Below are positions 14,438-22,802 of a stretch of 64,000 bases of DNA, in pieces. Both the position numbers and the translations under genes were made by a program. The notes beneath the pieces were generated by a model. The model did no database searches and was not told where the DNA came from. It saw only the letters and a program-made list of their open reading frames with translations. Numbering within the stretch: the stretch's first letter is position 1; every line of letters begins with the position of its first letter. This DNA comes from Phenylobacterium sp. (GTDB taxonomy: Bacteria > Pseudomonadota > Alphaproteobacteria > Caulobacterales > Caulobacteraceae). The stretch is from contig NZ_JAUSCJ010000018.1 in NCBI RefSeq assembly GCF_030651185.1, positions 62,001 through 126,000 of the forward strand. The letters run 5' to 3'.

Positions 14438-15041
14438 GACCGTTTCGACGACCACAGGCTTCCGGCTCTGGCCCGGCAGGTTGGCCCCCGAGGCTCAGGC
14501 CGCCCTGGTGGCCGAGGTGCTGGAGCTCAGCCAGGCCGCGCCCTTCTACAGACCGATCACGCCGGGCGGTAAGGCCATGAGCGTGCAGACCACCAATCTC
14601 GGTCCGCTCGGCTGGTTCACCGACGCGGCGGGCTATCGCTATCAGGCCACCCATCCCCAGACCGGCGAGCCCTGGCCCGCCATCCCCCAGGTGCTGCTCG
14701 ATCTTTGGGCGGAGCTGGCCGATCGCAGGACGCCGCCCGACGCCTGCCTGGTCAACCTCTACCGGGGCGACGCCCGCATGGGCCTGCACCAGGACAGGGA
14801 CGAGGCTGACTTTTCCTTCCCGGTGCTGTCGGTCTCGCTCGGCGACACCGCCGTCTTCCGGCTGGGGGGCCTCAAGCGCACCGAACCCACCAGCTCCACG
14901 CGGCTCTCCTCCGGCGACGTCTGCCTCCTGGCGGGCGAGGCGCGGCTTTTCCACCACGGGGTCGACCGTATCCTGGCCGGCTCCTCGCGGTTGATCCCGG
15001 GCGGGGGGCGGATCAACCTGACTCTGAGGCGGGCCGCCTAG
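14436..15041 (+). CDS. alkB: AlkB family Fe(II)/2-oxoglutarate dioxygenase
   Basis: DNA/RNA alkylation-repair dioxygenase of 201 residues that oxidatively removes methyl groups from 1-methyladenine and 3-methylcytosine. The iron ligands are H118 and D120 (LHQDRDE) and a histidine in LFHHGV (H174). The NxY pair N107/Y109 and the RxNxTxR signature (RINLTLR, residues 192-198) bind 2-oxoglutarate. The substrate loop NLGPLGW near residues 54-60 is like E. coli AlkB. The start at 14436 is immediately ahead of the conserved region. It is divergent from the HExxH gene, and its stop overlaps the end of the convergent chemoreceptor remnant by 3 bp. Confidence 0.9.
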   Translation: MTVSTTTGFRLWPGRLAPEAQAALVAEVLELSQAAPFYRPITPGGKAMSVQTTNLGPLGWFTDAAGYRYQATHPQTGEPWPAIPQVLLDLWAELADRRTPPDACLVNLYRGDARMGLHQDRDEADFSFPVLSVSLGDTAVFRLGGLKRTEPTSSTRLSSGDVCLLAGEARLFHHGVDRILAGSSRLIPGGGRINLTLRRAA

Positions 15042-15574
15042 AACTCCTCCCAGCCCTCCGGGGTCGGGGACTTGGCGGTCGCCGCGCCGCGACCGCCCAC
15101 CGTGCGTAGCTGGGGGACCGGCTTTGCGGCGGCTCTCTGGGTCGCGCCGACCGAGACGCTCGTGCTGAACCGGCGCACCTGGTCGGTCAGCTCACTGGCG
15201 TTGCCGCGCATGGCGTGGGCCAGGCGCTGGGTGACCTCGGCTCGCTGCTGCTCGGCGCGCCGGCGCTCGTCCTCATTGCGTCCGCGTTCGGTTTCCGACG
15301 CCTGGCGGCTGGCCTCCTGCTCCTCGCGTAGGGTCCTGCGTTCAAGAGCGGCCTGGCGGAAGATTTCCACCGAGCGCGCCATGTCGCCGATCTCATCCTG
15401 CCGCGTGGTGAAGGGAACCTCGGCCTCATATTCGCCGGCCGCCAGCTTCTCCATATAGCCGGCGATCGCCTCGATCGGCGTCACGATCCGCCCGGTCAGC
15501 ATGCGCAGGGCCAGCAGGGCGGCGACCCCGATCAACCCGCCGACACTGAGCAACAGGATCCGGTTAAACACCAC
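15038..15574 (-). pseudogene. Chemoreceptor (MCP) remnant lacking the signalling domain
   Basis: The reading frame encodes one transmembrane helix (about residues 5-24), a HAMP domain (residues 25-80, with GRIVTPIEAIAGYMEKLAAGEY and QDEIGDMARSVEIFRQAA), a charged coiled coil, then a Pro/Ala-rich linker ending in GWEEF. That ending is typical of Caulobacteraceae chemoreceptors, where it serves as a CheR/CheB docking tail. The methyl-accepting signalling hairpin of roughly 250 residues that should lie between is absent. The frame stays open upstream of 15574 to a TAA near 15646 without a convincing start and reads like the end of a sensory domain (VQRAAEQ). I infer a decayed receptor with both amino-terminal truncation and internal deletion. 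A functional HAMP-only adaptor is the alternative. Confidence 0.65.
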
Positions 15575-15692
15575 ACTCTGTTCGGCGGCGCGCTGGACAC
15601 ACGAGCCGTTGGCCCGCTCGGTGGAGCCAGAATACGGAGGCGCGGGTTAATCTATCGTATTTTCCACGGCGTTTTGGCGCTCGGAGACCCTG

Positions 15693-15754
15693 TATACTCG
15701 AATCGAGTAGCGCTTATACTCGGATCGAGCAGCCTATATGCTCAAATCGAGTAG
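15693..15754. repeat. Three 18-bp tandem operator-like repeats, 22-bp pitch
   Basis: Copies begin at 15693, 15715 and 15737, exactly 22 bp apart. The first, TATACTCGAATCGAGTAG, contains a perfect 15-bp palindrome, TACTCGAATCGAGTA. The second and third (TATACTCGGATCGAGCAG, TATGCTCAAATCGAGTAG) are close variants. A pitch of two helical turns puts the sites on one face of DNA, as for cooperative regulator binding. They lie between the chemoreceptor remnant and the dienelactone-hydrolase-family gene. The regulator is unknown. Confidence 0.75.
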
Positions 15755-15755
15755 G

Positions 15756-15795
15756 GAGGTGTCGTGGCCATTTGAGTGTGGCATATCGACACCTC
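15756..15795. repeat. Inverted repeat GAGGTGTCG / CGACACCTC
   Basis: Perfect 9-bp arms at 15756-15764 and 15787-15795 with a 22-nt spacer, directly after the third tandem repeat. The right arm runs into CTCGATTTGA (15793-15802), the inverse of TCAAATCGAG in the third repeat, so the whole may form a longer bulged stem. Confidence 0.6.
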
Positions 15796-15798
15796 GAT

Positions 15799-15812
15799 TT
15801 GATCTAAATCAA
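15799..15812. promoter_or_regulatory. Perfect FNR/FixK-type box
   Basis: TTGATCTAAATCAA is a perfect match to the TTGAT-N4-ATCAA consensus of the Crp/FNR family (FNR, FixK). It is centred about 112 bp upstream of the hydrolase ATG at 15918. A start site near 15847 would place it at the usual activating position of -41.5. It suggests control by oxygen limitation through FixK; this is inferred from the motif only. Confidence 0.65.
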
Positions 15813-15917
15813 TGCAGGGGGATGCATGGATTTTCTTCCGGACAGTCCGCCGCTTTGACTCCATCCGCGGCGACCCGCTTAATCACGCCGAACCGCGGCT
15901 TGGGAGACGCACCATCC

Positions 15918-16826
15918 ATGATCACCTTGACCCGTCCCGAGGGGACCAAGCCCGAAGACCTGAACCTGTCGCGCCGCGCCCTGGCCGGCGCCGTGTTCGG
16001 CGGCTATGCGGTCTATGCGCTTTCGGCCAGCGCCGAGCCTATCACCACGCCGGCCGAGGGCCTGGTCACCGAGACCGTCCAGGTGACGGCCAGCGACCGC
16101 GCCATCCCGGCCTTTGTCGCCCGCCCCGCCGCCAAGGGCCGCTTCCCGGTGGTGGTGGTGGTCTGCGAGGTGTTCGGGGTGCACGAGTATATCCGTGACA
16201 CCTGCCGCCGGCTGGCTCGGCTGGGCTACGTGGCCATCGCCCCGGACTTCTTCGTCCGCGCGGGCGACCCCTCGACGATCAGCGACTTCGCCGAGATCCG
16301 CCGCATCGTCTCCGCCGCCAGCGACGGACAGGTGATGGGCGACCTCGACGCCACGGTGGCCTTCCTCAAGGCCCAGAAGTACGCCGACAAGGGCAAGATG
16401 GGCATCACCGGCTTCTGCTGGGGGGGAGCGGTCACCTGGCTGGCCTGTGAGCGACGCAAGGACTTCAAGGCCGGCGCGGCCTGGTATGGCCGGCTCGCGG
16501 CGCCCAAGCCCGGCGACTTCCTGGGCGAACCCGGCCGCCAGTGGCCGATCCAGCTGGCGGGCGAGCTGAAGGCCCCGGTCATCGGCCTCTATGCCGGCAA
16601 GGACGCGGGCATCCCCCTGGCCGACGTCGAGGCCATGCGCGCGGCGCTGCAGGCCGCGCGGAAGAAGGGCAGCGAGATCGTCGTCTATCCCGACAGCCAG
16701 CACGGCTTCCACGCCGACTACCGCGCCTCCTATGACCCCAAGGCCGCCGCCGACGCCTGGTCGCGCATGCTGGCCCACTTCGCCGCCCACGGGGTCAAGC
16801 CGAAGGCCTTCAAAGCCACGGCCTAG
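15918..16826 (+). CDS. Exported dienelactone hydrolase family protein
   Basis: Alpha/beta hydrolase of 302 residues. Family catalytic residues are visible: E84 (CEVFG), nucleophile C167 in GFCWGG, D229 (AGKDAGIP) and H262 (QHGFH). The amino end (residues about 16-40, LSRRALAGAVFGGYAVYALS then ASA) looks like a twin-Arg-type export signal, though the usual context is short, so cytoplasmic location cannot be excluded. The ATG at 15918 is chosen because it starts this segment; the frame is open for 60 more codons through the repeat region. Likely substrates are lactones or esters. A possible FixK box lies upstream. A second, cytoplasmic family member is at 43401-44099. Confidence 0.85.
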   Translation: MITLTRPEGTKPEDLNLSRRALAGAVFGGYAVYALSASAEPITTPAEGLVTETVQVTASDRAIPAFVARPAAKGRFPVVVVVCEVFGVHEYIRDTCRRLARLGYVAIAPDFFVRAGDPSTISDFAEIRRIVSAASDGQVMGDLDATVAFLKAQKYADKGKMGITGFCWGGAVTWLACERRKDFKAGAAWYGRLAAPKPGDFLGEPGRQWPIQLAGELKAPVIGLYAGKDAGIPLADVEAMRAALQAARKKGSEIVVYPDSQHGFHADYRASYDPKAAADAWSRMLAHFAAHGVKPKAFKATA

Positions 16827-16830
16827 TCTT

Positions 16831-16858
16831 CCTGCCCCGTTTACGGGGAAGGGGCAGG
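16831..16858. terminator. Palindrome between convergent genes
   Basis: CCTGCCCC (16831-16838) and GGGGCAGG (16851-16858) form an 8-bp stem; an alternative inner hairpin is CCCCG-TTTA-CGGGG. It sits exactly between the stops of two convergent genes, so a bidirectional transcription end is plausible, although no T-run is present. Confidence 0.45.
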
Positions 16859-16859
16859 C

Positions 16860-17282
16860 TCAGTGCGGCGGATCGTCGGCGGGCGTGATGCCGTCCAGCA
16901 GGTCGCCGACGCGGTCTTCGGCAGGCGGGGTCGTCGGCTTCGGCGGTGCGGCCTTGGCCGGCGTCACGGTGGCGACGGTCTCCGGCGGGCTCTGGTCGGC
17001 GGCGAGGTCGAGGGGATCGGCCGCCGGCTTCTTTTCCTCGGGTTTCTTTTCGTCCTCGGCCTTCTCCACCACGACGGGGGGCGGCGGGGCCAGGGCCTCG
17101 TTTCCCAGAGGCTTCGCATCGGTGGCCTGCAGCTGCACGCCGGCCGCCGCGCCCGGCGGCCCTTCGCCCGGCAGCCGCGCCTTTTCCGGCGCGCCGCGCA
17201 CGCCCAGCACAAAGCCGCTGACGGCGCAGAGGCCGATGATCACGGCCACAACTCTCAAGACGCTGCGCGGCATGCTCCACAT
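16860..17282 (-). CDS. Membrane-anchored Pro/Ala/Glu-rich protein
   Basis: A 140-residue protein of unknown function. One hydrophobic segment (residues about 9-27, LRVVAVIIGLCAVSGFVLG) anchors it; the rest is a low-complexity periplasmic tail rich in Pro, Ala, Lys and Glu (APPPPVVVEKAEDEKKPEE). Such tails often span the periplasm. A second ATG three codons in is also possible. It is divergent from ftsK, with 135 bp between them. No known domain was recognised. Confidence 0.6.
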   Translation of the reverse strand: MWSMPRSVLRVVAVIIGLCAVSGFVLGVRGAPEKARLPGEGPPGAAAGVQLQATDAKPLGNEALAPPPPVVVEKAEDEKKPEEKKPAADPLDLAADQSPPETVATVTPAKAAPPKPTTPPAEDRVGDLLDGITPADDPPH

Positions 17283-17417
17283 GCCGCAAAGTCCTAATGC
17301 GGATCGCCCGAAAGTGGAATTGCGATTGCAGGCGCGTCGCCCACAGAAAGCGCGATCAGTGGCCGCCGAGGTAAACGCCTCTTAACCACCTGACGCCCAT
17401 AGACTGAGACTTCCAGA

Positions 17418-19820
17418 ATGGGAGCGTGGTGTATGGCGCGGGTGGCGCGAAAGACGGGTTTGGAGCTGGGGCTGCACATTGCGGGCCTCGCCTGGACTCA
17501 TCCGACCACCGCACGCCTTCGAGGCGGCGTGATCGCGGCCTCAGGCGCGGCCTTCGCCGTGGCGCTGGCCACCTATAACGCCGCCGATCCCAGCCTCAAC
17601 GCCGCCTCCCCCTTCGTCCCCGCCAATGCGCTCGGCGGCCCCGGCGCCACCGCCGCCGACATCGGCATCCAGTCCCTGGGCCTGGCCGCCGGCGTCGCCG
17701 CCCTGCTGATGGTGCTGTTCGGGCTCTATCGCGCCGTCTCCGCCCGTCCCGACGAGACCCGCGGACAGGTCCGACTTCGCGCCGCCATCGGAACCCTCGG
17801 CCTGCTCGCCCTGGCCGGCCTGCTGGCCGCCCCGCCAGCCCCGGCCGCCTGGCCCCTCGCCAAGGGTCTCGGCGGGTTCTGGGGTGACGGTCTGCTGCAC
17901 GGCGTCGCCGGGGTCCTGGCCTTCGCCCGTCTGCCCGCCGCGACCCTGATCGCCGCCCTGCTGCTGGCCGCCGCCGCGGTCGGGGGCCTCGGCTACGCGC
18001 TGGGCCTGCGCCGCCTTGACCTGACCTCCACCGTCAACTGGCTGGCCACCGCCCTGCAGCCCAAGGCCCAGCCCGAGCCTAAGCCTGTGCGCCCTTCCGT
18101 GGCCCGCCGCGCCAACGCCAAGGCGACGCCGGAGGAGCGGATTCCCGCCGCTTCCCTGCCCGGCGCCCCGAAGGTCGCCCCCCTGCCCGACCCCGCGCCC
18201 ATGCCGGTCGCCACCCCGGAACCCTTCGCCGCCCCGGTGGCGGTGAAGATCCCCAAGGCCGGGCCCAAGGAGTCCGGCCGCGAGCTGCGCGAGGCCCAGG
18301 GCGCCTTCGACTTCGTCAAGACCGGCGGCTTCGCCTTGCCAGAGCTGTCCATGCTGGCCAAGCCCAAGCCCCGGGCCAGCCAGTTCGACGAGGGCGCCCT
18401 GCGCCAGAACGCCCAGCTGCTGGAGAGCGTGCTGGCCGAATTCGGGGTCAAGGGCGCCATCGACCAGATCCGTCCCGGCCCTGTGGTCACCCTCTATGAG
18501 CTGGTGCCCGCCGCCGGGGTGAAGTCGGCCCGGGTCGTGGCCCTCTCCGACGACATCGCCCGCTCGATGTCGGTCGCGGCCTGCCGCGTCAGCGTGGTGC
18601 CGGGGCGCAACGCCATCGGCATCGAGCTGCCCAATGCGCGGCGCGAGACCGTCTATCTGCGCGACCTGCTGGGCAGCAGCGAATATGAGAAGTCCAGCGC
18701 CACCCTGCCCATGGCGCTGGGCGAGACCATCGGCGGCGAGCCCTATATCGCCGACCTGTCGAAGATGCCCCACCTGCTGATCGCCGGCACCACCGGCTCC
18801 GGCAAATCGGTCGGCGTCAACGCGATGATCCTGTCGATCCTCTACCGCCTGCCCCCCGAGCAGTGCCGGTTCATCATGATCGACCCCAAGATGCTGGAGC
18901 TCAGCGTCTATGACGGCATCCCGCACCTGCTGGCGCCCGTGGTCACCGACCCCAAGAAGGCCATCGTCGCGCTGAAGTGGACCGTGCGCGAGATGGAGGA
19001 CCGCTACCGGCGGATGTCGAAGATCGGGGTGCGCAACGTCGCCTCCTACAACGATCGCGCCCGCGAGGCCGCCGCCAAGGGCGAGCACTTTGAGCGCACC
19101 GTGCAGACCGGCTTCGACGACGCCGGCCGCCCGATTTACGAGAGCGAGAAGATCAACCCCGAGGCCATGCCCTATCTGGTGGTGATCATCGACGAGGTCG
19201 CCGACCTGATGATGGTGGCCGGCAAGGACGTGGAAGGCGCCGTCCAGCGACTGGCCCAGATGGCGCGGGCCGCCGGCATCCACCTGGTGATGGCAACCCA
19301 GCGCCCGTCGGTGGACGTCATCACCGGCACCATCAAGGCCAACTTCCCGACCCGGATCAGCTTCCAGGTCACCTCCAAGATCGACAGCCGCACCATCCTG
19401 GGTGAGCAGGGCGCCGAGCAGCTGCTGGGCCAGGGCGACATGCTCTACATGGCCGGCGGCGGCCGGGTGACCCGCCTGCACGGACCCTTCGTCTCCGATG
19501 GTGAGGTGGAGGCGGTGGCCAAGTTCCTGCGAGAACAGGGCCAACCGCAATATCTCGAGGAGGTCACCGCCGGCGGCGATGACGAGGATGGCGACGAGAG
19601 CGGCTTCGACGAGGGCGGCGGTTCAGGCGACGATCTCTACGACCGCGCCGTGGCCGTGGTCACCCGCGACAAGAAGGCCTCGACCTCCTACGTCCAGCGC
19701 CGGCTGCAGATCGGCTACAACCGCGCCGCCTCCCTGATCGAGCGGATGGAGAACGAGGGCGTCGTCAGCCCCGCCAACCACGCCGGCAAACGCGAAGTCC
19801 TGGCGGGTCCGCCGCCTTAA
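17418..19820 (+). CDS. ftsK: DNA translocase FtsK
   Basis: Septal DNA pump of 800 residues that clears chromosome termini and activates XerCD at dif. Four hydrophobic segments lie within residues 30-200, then a Pro/Ala-rich linker. The motor carries Walker A GTTGSGKS near residue 456 and a Walker B-type [11 protein letters not shown]. The carboxy end is the winged-helix gamma domain that reads KOPS ([21 protein letters not shown]). Complete, though shorter in the linker than E. coli FtsK. The stop overlaps the convergent TonB_C-like gene by 4 bp. An ATG five codons downstream (MARVARKTG) is an alternative start. Confidence 0.95.
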   Translation: MGAWCMARVARKTGLELGLHIAGLAWTHPTTARLRGGVIAASGAAFAVALATYNAADPSLNAASPFVPANALGGPGATAADIGIQSLGLAAGVAALLMVLFGLYRAVSARPDETRGQVRLRAAIGTLGLLALAGLLAAPPAPAAWPLAKGLGGFWGDGLLHGVAGVLAFARLPAATLIAALLLAAAAVGGLGYALGLRRLDLTSTVNWLATALQPKAQPEPKPVRPSVARRANAKATPEERIPAASLPGAPKVAPLPDPAPMPVATPEPFAAPVAVKIPKAGPKESGRELREAQGAFDFVKTGGFALPELSMLAKPKPRASQFDEGALRQNAQLLESVLAEFGVKGAIDQIRPGPVVTLYELVPAAGVKSARVVALSDDIARSMSVAACRVSVVPGRNAIGIELPNARRETVYLRDLLGSSEYEKSSATLPMALGETIGGEPYIADLSKMPHLLIAGTTGSGKSVGVNAMILSILYRLPPEQCRFIMIDPKMLELSVYDGIPHLLAPVVTDPKKAIVALKWTVREMEDRYRRMSKIGVRNVASYNDRAREAAAKGEHFERTVQTGFDDAGRPIYESEKINPEAMPYLVVIIDEVADLMMVAGKDVEGAVQRLAQMARAAGIHLVMATQRPSVDVITGTIKANFPTRISFQVTSKIDSRTILGEQGAEQLLGQGDMLYMAGGGRVTRLHGPFVSDGEVEAVAKFLREQGQPQYLEEVTAGGDDEDGDESGFDEGGGSGDDLYDRAVAVVTRDKKASTSYVQRRLQIGYNRAASLIERMENEGVVSPANHAGKREVLAGPPP

Positions 19821-20482
19821 TGGGGCAGGACGAAGCGGATAGGTAGCCGAACCACGCTTTCGGGTGGGATCGAAGGGCCATCCTTGGTCTTCCTCTCGAC
19901 CTGAAACACCGTACTCAGCATGAGAACCGCCTCACCGAAGCCATATCCGTAGGGCTCTTCCGACACCACAGCGCAACCCGTGAGACGGCCATCCATGGCG
20001 ACCTTGCAGTGGGCGACGGCGCGACCTTCGACATTCTCGGCCTGCGCCTCGGCCGGATAGACCCGGGCGATGTCGACGCCTGTCGGCAGTCGGCTCCAAG
20101 TAAAATTCTTCGCGTCAACCAGCTGCCCTTCTGGCGGGGCTGGCGGCGGCGACCAGCGGATGGGCACGCGAATGACCCGACCCGCGACGTCAGCGCCATC
20201 ACGGTCCTTGGGATGCAGCGCCATGGTGCGGCTCAACTCGAGCGCGGCCTCGCCGAAGCCCATGCCTGTCGGTGTTTCGCTGAGCATACGGCAGGCATCC
20301 AAGGCCCCATCCGCCTTTACCTCGCACTCGAATTCGACCCGCCCACCGATCCTCTGCAAACGAGGCGCCTCGGGATAGGCGCGCATGAGCTGAACGATCG
20401 TCGGCTTGCTCTTCCAGAGGGCGCTCGACAGGGGCAAAGGCGCAGTCGCCACCGATGCGGCGGCCAGCATGCTCAAGATCAT
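19817..20482 (-). CDS. Secreted protein with two TonB_C-like domains
   Basis: A 221-residue exported protein with a signal peptide over residues 1-19 ([19 protein letters not shown]). Two halves repeat one pattern: [22 protein letters not shown] with [22 protein letters not shown], and [22 protein letters not shown] with [22 protein letters not shown]. This is the TonB carboxy-terminal fold, in which strand, Cys-containing strand and helix recur. There is no amino-terminal TonB membrane helix with a Pro-rich arm, so it is not a normal energy transducer. The start at 20482 has GGGGAG eight bases upstream. Function is unknown. Confidence 0.7.
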   Translation of the reverse strand: MILSMLAAASVATAPLPLSSALWKSKPTIVQLMRAYPEAPRLQRIGGRVEFECEVKADGALDACRMLSETPTGMGFGEAALELSRTMALHPKDRDGADVAGRVIRVPIRWSPPPAPPEGQLVDAKNFTWSRLPTGVDIARVYPAEAQAENVEGRAVAHCKVAMDGRLTGCAVVSEEPYGYGFGEAVLMLSTVFQVERKTKDGPSIPPESVVRLPIRFVLPH

Positions 20483-20607
20483 CGCGCTCACTCCCCAACC
20501 CACCGCAAGTCTAGGGTGAGCCTGCGCGCACGCCAAGGTCGCGCGGCGCGAGGTGGCGCAAGGATGCGAACCCCGTATATCTTCCGCCTCCACGAAAAGA
20601 GGCGCCC

Positions 20608-21786
20608 ATGATCATCGAGCCCCGTATCCGCGGTTTCATCTGCACCACGGCCCATCCCGAGGGCTGCGCCATGAACGTCCACCAGCAGGTGGGCTACGTC
20701 GCCGGCAAGGGCGAGATCCCGGGCCTGGCCAAGCGAGTGCTGGTGCTGGGCTGTTCGGCCGGTTACGGCCTGGCCTCGCGGATCGTCGCCACCTTCGGCG
20801 GCGGGGCCGACACCGTCGGCGTCTCCTTCGAAAAGGCGCCCAGCGAGACCAAGACCGCCTCGGCCGGCTGGTACAACAACCGCGCCTTCGAGGCGCAGGC
20901 CGCCAAGGCCGGCCGCAAGGCTGTCACCCTGGACGGCGACGCCTTCTCCGATGAGATGAAGGCCCAGACCGTCGCCGCCATCGCCGAGCATCTCGGCCAG
21001 GTGGACCTGGTGATCTATTCCATGGCCGCCCCGGTGCGGACCCACCCCAAGACCGGCGAGACCTTCCGCTCGGCCATCAAGCCGCTCGGCGCCCCGGTCA
21101 CCGTCAAGACCCTGAACACCGACAAGGGCGAGGTGTTCGAGACGCAACTGCAACCCGCCACGCCGGAGGAAACCGCCGGCACCGTCGCCGTCATGGGCGG
21201 CGAGGACTGGGAGATGTGGATCGCCGCGCTGTCGGCGGCCGGCGTCCTGGCCCCCGGCTTCAAGACCCTGAGCTACACCTATATCGGCTCGGAACTCACC
21301 TGGCCCATCTACTGGAAGGCGACGCTCGGCAAGGCCAAGGAAGACCTCGACCGCGCCGCCGCCGCCCTTCGCACCCAGCACGGCGACCACGCCGCCCGCG
21401 TCGTCTCCCTCAAGGCGGTGGTGACCCAGGCCTCCTCGGCCATCCCCGTGGTGCCGCTCTACGGGGTGGTGCTGTTCAAGGTGATGAAGGAGATGGGCCT
21501 GCACGAGGGCTGCATCGAACAGATCGACCGGATGTTCCGCACCGTCCTGCCCGGCCCGGAACATCTGGACGACGCCGGTCGCGTGCGGGTGGACGACTGG
21601 GAGCTGTCCGAACCGGTCCAGACGGAGGTCAAACGCCGTTGGGCGCAGATCTCGACGGAGACCCTGCCGGACCTGGCCGATCTGGCGGGCTTCCGCGCCG
21701 ATTTCCTGAAGATCTTCGGCTTCGGCCTGGCCGGCGTCGACTACGCCGCCGAGCAGGATCCGCAGGTGGTCCCGGCGGTCGGCTAG
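20608..21786 (+). CDS. fabV: Trans-2-enoyl-CoA/ACP reductase FabV
   Basis: NADH-dependent reductase of 392 residues that catalyses the last step of fatty-acid elongation; FabV enzymes are naturally tolerant of triclosan. The amino end (MIIEPRIRGFICTTAHPEGC) is diagnostic. The nucleotide-binding loop GCSAGYGLASRI is near residues 49-60. The active-site Tyr and Lys occur in YTYIGSELTWPIYWKATLGKAK, with the eight-residue spacing typical of FabV. Complete. It is followed by a long perfect hairpin shared with the convergent lpxA gene. Confidence 0.96.
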   Translation: MIIEPRIRGFICTTAHPEGCAMNVHQQVGYVAGKGEIPGLAKRVLVLGCSAGYGLASRIVATFGGGADTVGVSFEKAPSETKTASAGWYNNRAFEAQAAKAGRKAVTLDGDAFSDEMKAQTVAAIAEHLGQVDLVIYSMAAPVRTHPKTGETFRSAIKPLGAPVTVKTLNTDKGEVFETQLQPATPEETAGTVAVMGGEDWEMWIAALSAAGVLAPGFKTLSYTYIGSELTWPIYWKATLGKAKEDLDRAAAALRTQHGDHAARVVSLKAVVTQASSAIPVVPLYGVVLFKVMKEMGLHEGCIEQIDRMFRTVLPGPEHLDDAGRVRVDDWELSEPVQTEVKRRWAQISTETLPDLADLAGFRADFLKIFGFGLAGVDYAAEQDPQVVPAVG

Positions 21787-21858
21787 AGCGTGGTCGTTTT
21801 AGACGGAACCGCGTCGCGGTCCCGGTTGAAGCGTGAATCATGCTCTCGCATATATCTG

Positions 21859-21915
21859 GAGCCTGATCCGTTGAGGAGGAACCGCAAAGCGGTTCCTCCT
21901 CAACGGATCAGGCTC
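21859..21915. terminator. Perfect 27-bp inverted repeat between fabV and lpxA
   Basis: Arms at 21859-21885 and 21889-21915 are perfectly complementary over 27 bp with a 3-nt AAA loop; the arm begins GAGCCTGATCCG. The last arm base is the first base of the lpxA stop (complement). Directly upstream (21785-21845) is a related imperfect palindrome beginning AGAGCGTGGTCG and ending TCATGCTCT. No T-run. It is likely a dispersed palindromic element serving as a bidirectional terminator. Confidence 0.75.
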
Positions 21916-22706
21916 TAGGCCGCGAGCCTGCGGCTTCTCTGGGTGGAGATGCAGCCTCGCCCCGGGCGTTCCAGGAACGCCACCAGGGCTGTCGTGCAGG
22001 CGCCGGCGCCCAGACGCGCGGTGGCCAGGCGATCGGTCATGGGGCCGGTCCCCAGGAACAGCGTCCGATAGGCCCGGCGCAGCTCGGCGATCTCGGCGGG
22101 GCTGAACCCGGCCCGCTTCAGGCCCACGGCGTTCAGCCCCGCCAGCCGGGCGCGGTCCCCCTGCACCAGGCAGAAGGGCGGCACGTCCTGGGTGACGATG
22201 GCGCCGCCGGCGACGAAGGCGTGGGTCCCGATGCGGCTGTGCTGATGGATGGCGGTCAGGCCGCTGACCTGGGCGAAATCGGCGATCTCCACGTGGCCCC
22301 CCAGGGTCGCGGCGTTGGCCAGCCGGATGTCGTCGCCGAGCACGCAGTCATGCGCCACGTGAGCGCCCGTCATGATCATGTTGCGCGACCCTATCTTCGT
22401 GGGCTCCGGCCCTGTCGAGGCGTGGACGGTGACGAATTCGCGGAAGACGTTGTTCGAACCGATCACCAGACCGCCGGCCTCACCGGCCCAGCCCTCGACC
22501 TGGGGACCGGCCCCGATGGCGCAGAACTGCAGGAAGCGATTGCCCTCGCCGATCTCGGTGCGGCCCTCGATCACCGCGTGCGGCCCCACCACATTGCGGG
22601 GCGCCAGCCGCACCTGCGGCCCGATCACCGCATAGGCGCCGATCTCCACATCAGCGGCGATCTGCGCGCCCGAGGCGATGACGGCGGTGGGATGGATTAG
22701 GCTCAT
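21915..22706 (-). CDS. lpxA: UDP-N-acetylglucosamine acyltransferase, LpxA type
   Basis: Left-handed beta-helix enzyme of 263 residues that transfers a 3-hydroxyacyl chain from ACP to UDP-GlcNAc in the first step of lipid A synthesis. Hexapeptide repeats begin at residue 2 (HPTAVIASGAQIAADVEIG). The catalytic His is in GAHVAHDC, and GLTAIHQHSRIGTHAFVAGG matches the conserved carboxy-terminal part of the helix. It stands alone, away from the usual lpxD-fabZ-lpxA-lpxB cluster, and its last 20 residues are unusually Arg-rich and divergent. It may therefore be a second copy or act on another sugar; this cannot be settled here. Confidence 0.85.
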   Translation of the reverse strand: MSLIHPTAVIASGAQIAADVEIGAYAVIGPQVRLAPRNVVGPHAVIEGRTEIGEGNRFLQFCAIGAGPQVEGWAGEAGGLVIGSNNVFREFVTVHASTGPEPTKIGSRNMIMTGAHVAHDCVLGDDIRLANAATLGGHVEIADFAQVSGLTAIHQHSRIGTHAFVAGGAIVTQDVPPFCLVQGDRARLAGLNAVGLKRAGFSPAEIAELRRAYRTLFLGTGPMTDRLATARLGAGACTTALVAFLERPGRGCISTQRSRRLAA

Positions 22707-22802
22707 GGTCGAGCCTTGGCCCCGGGAAGGCCCCGCGACAATTCAACTTGCGTGACCGTTTGCGACCGGTAATTCCGCTGAAAGGGACCTAAGTATAGGA
22801 AT

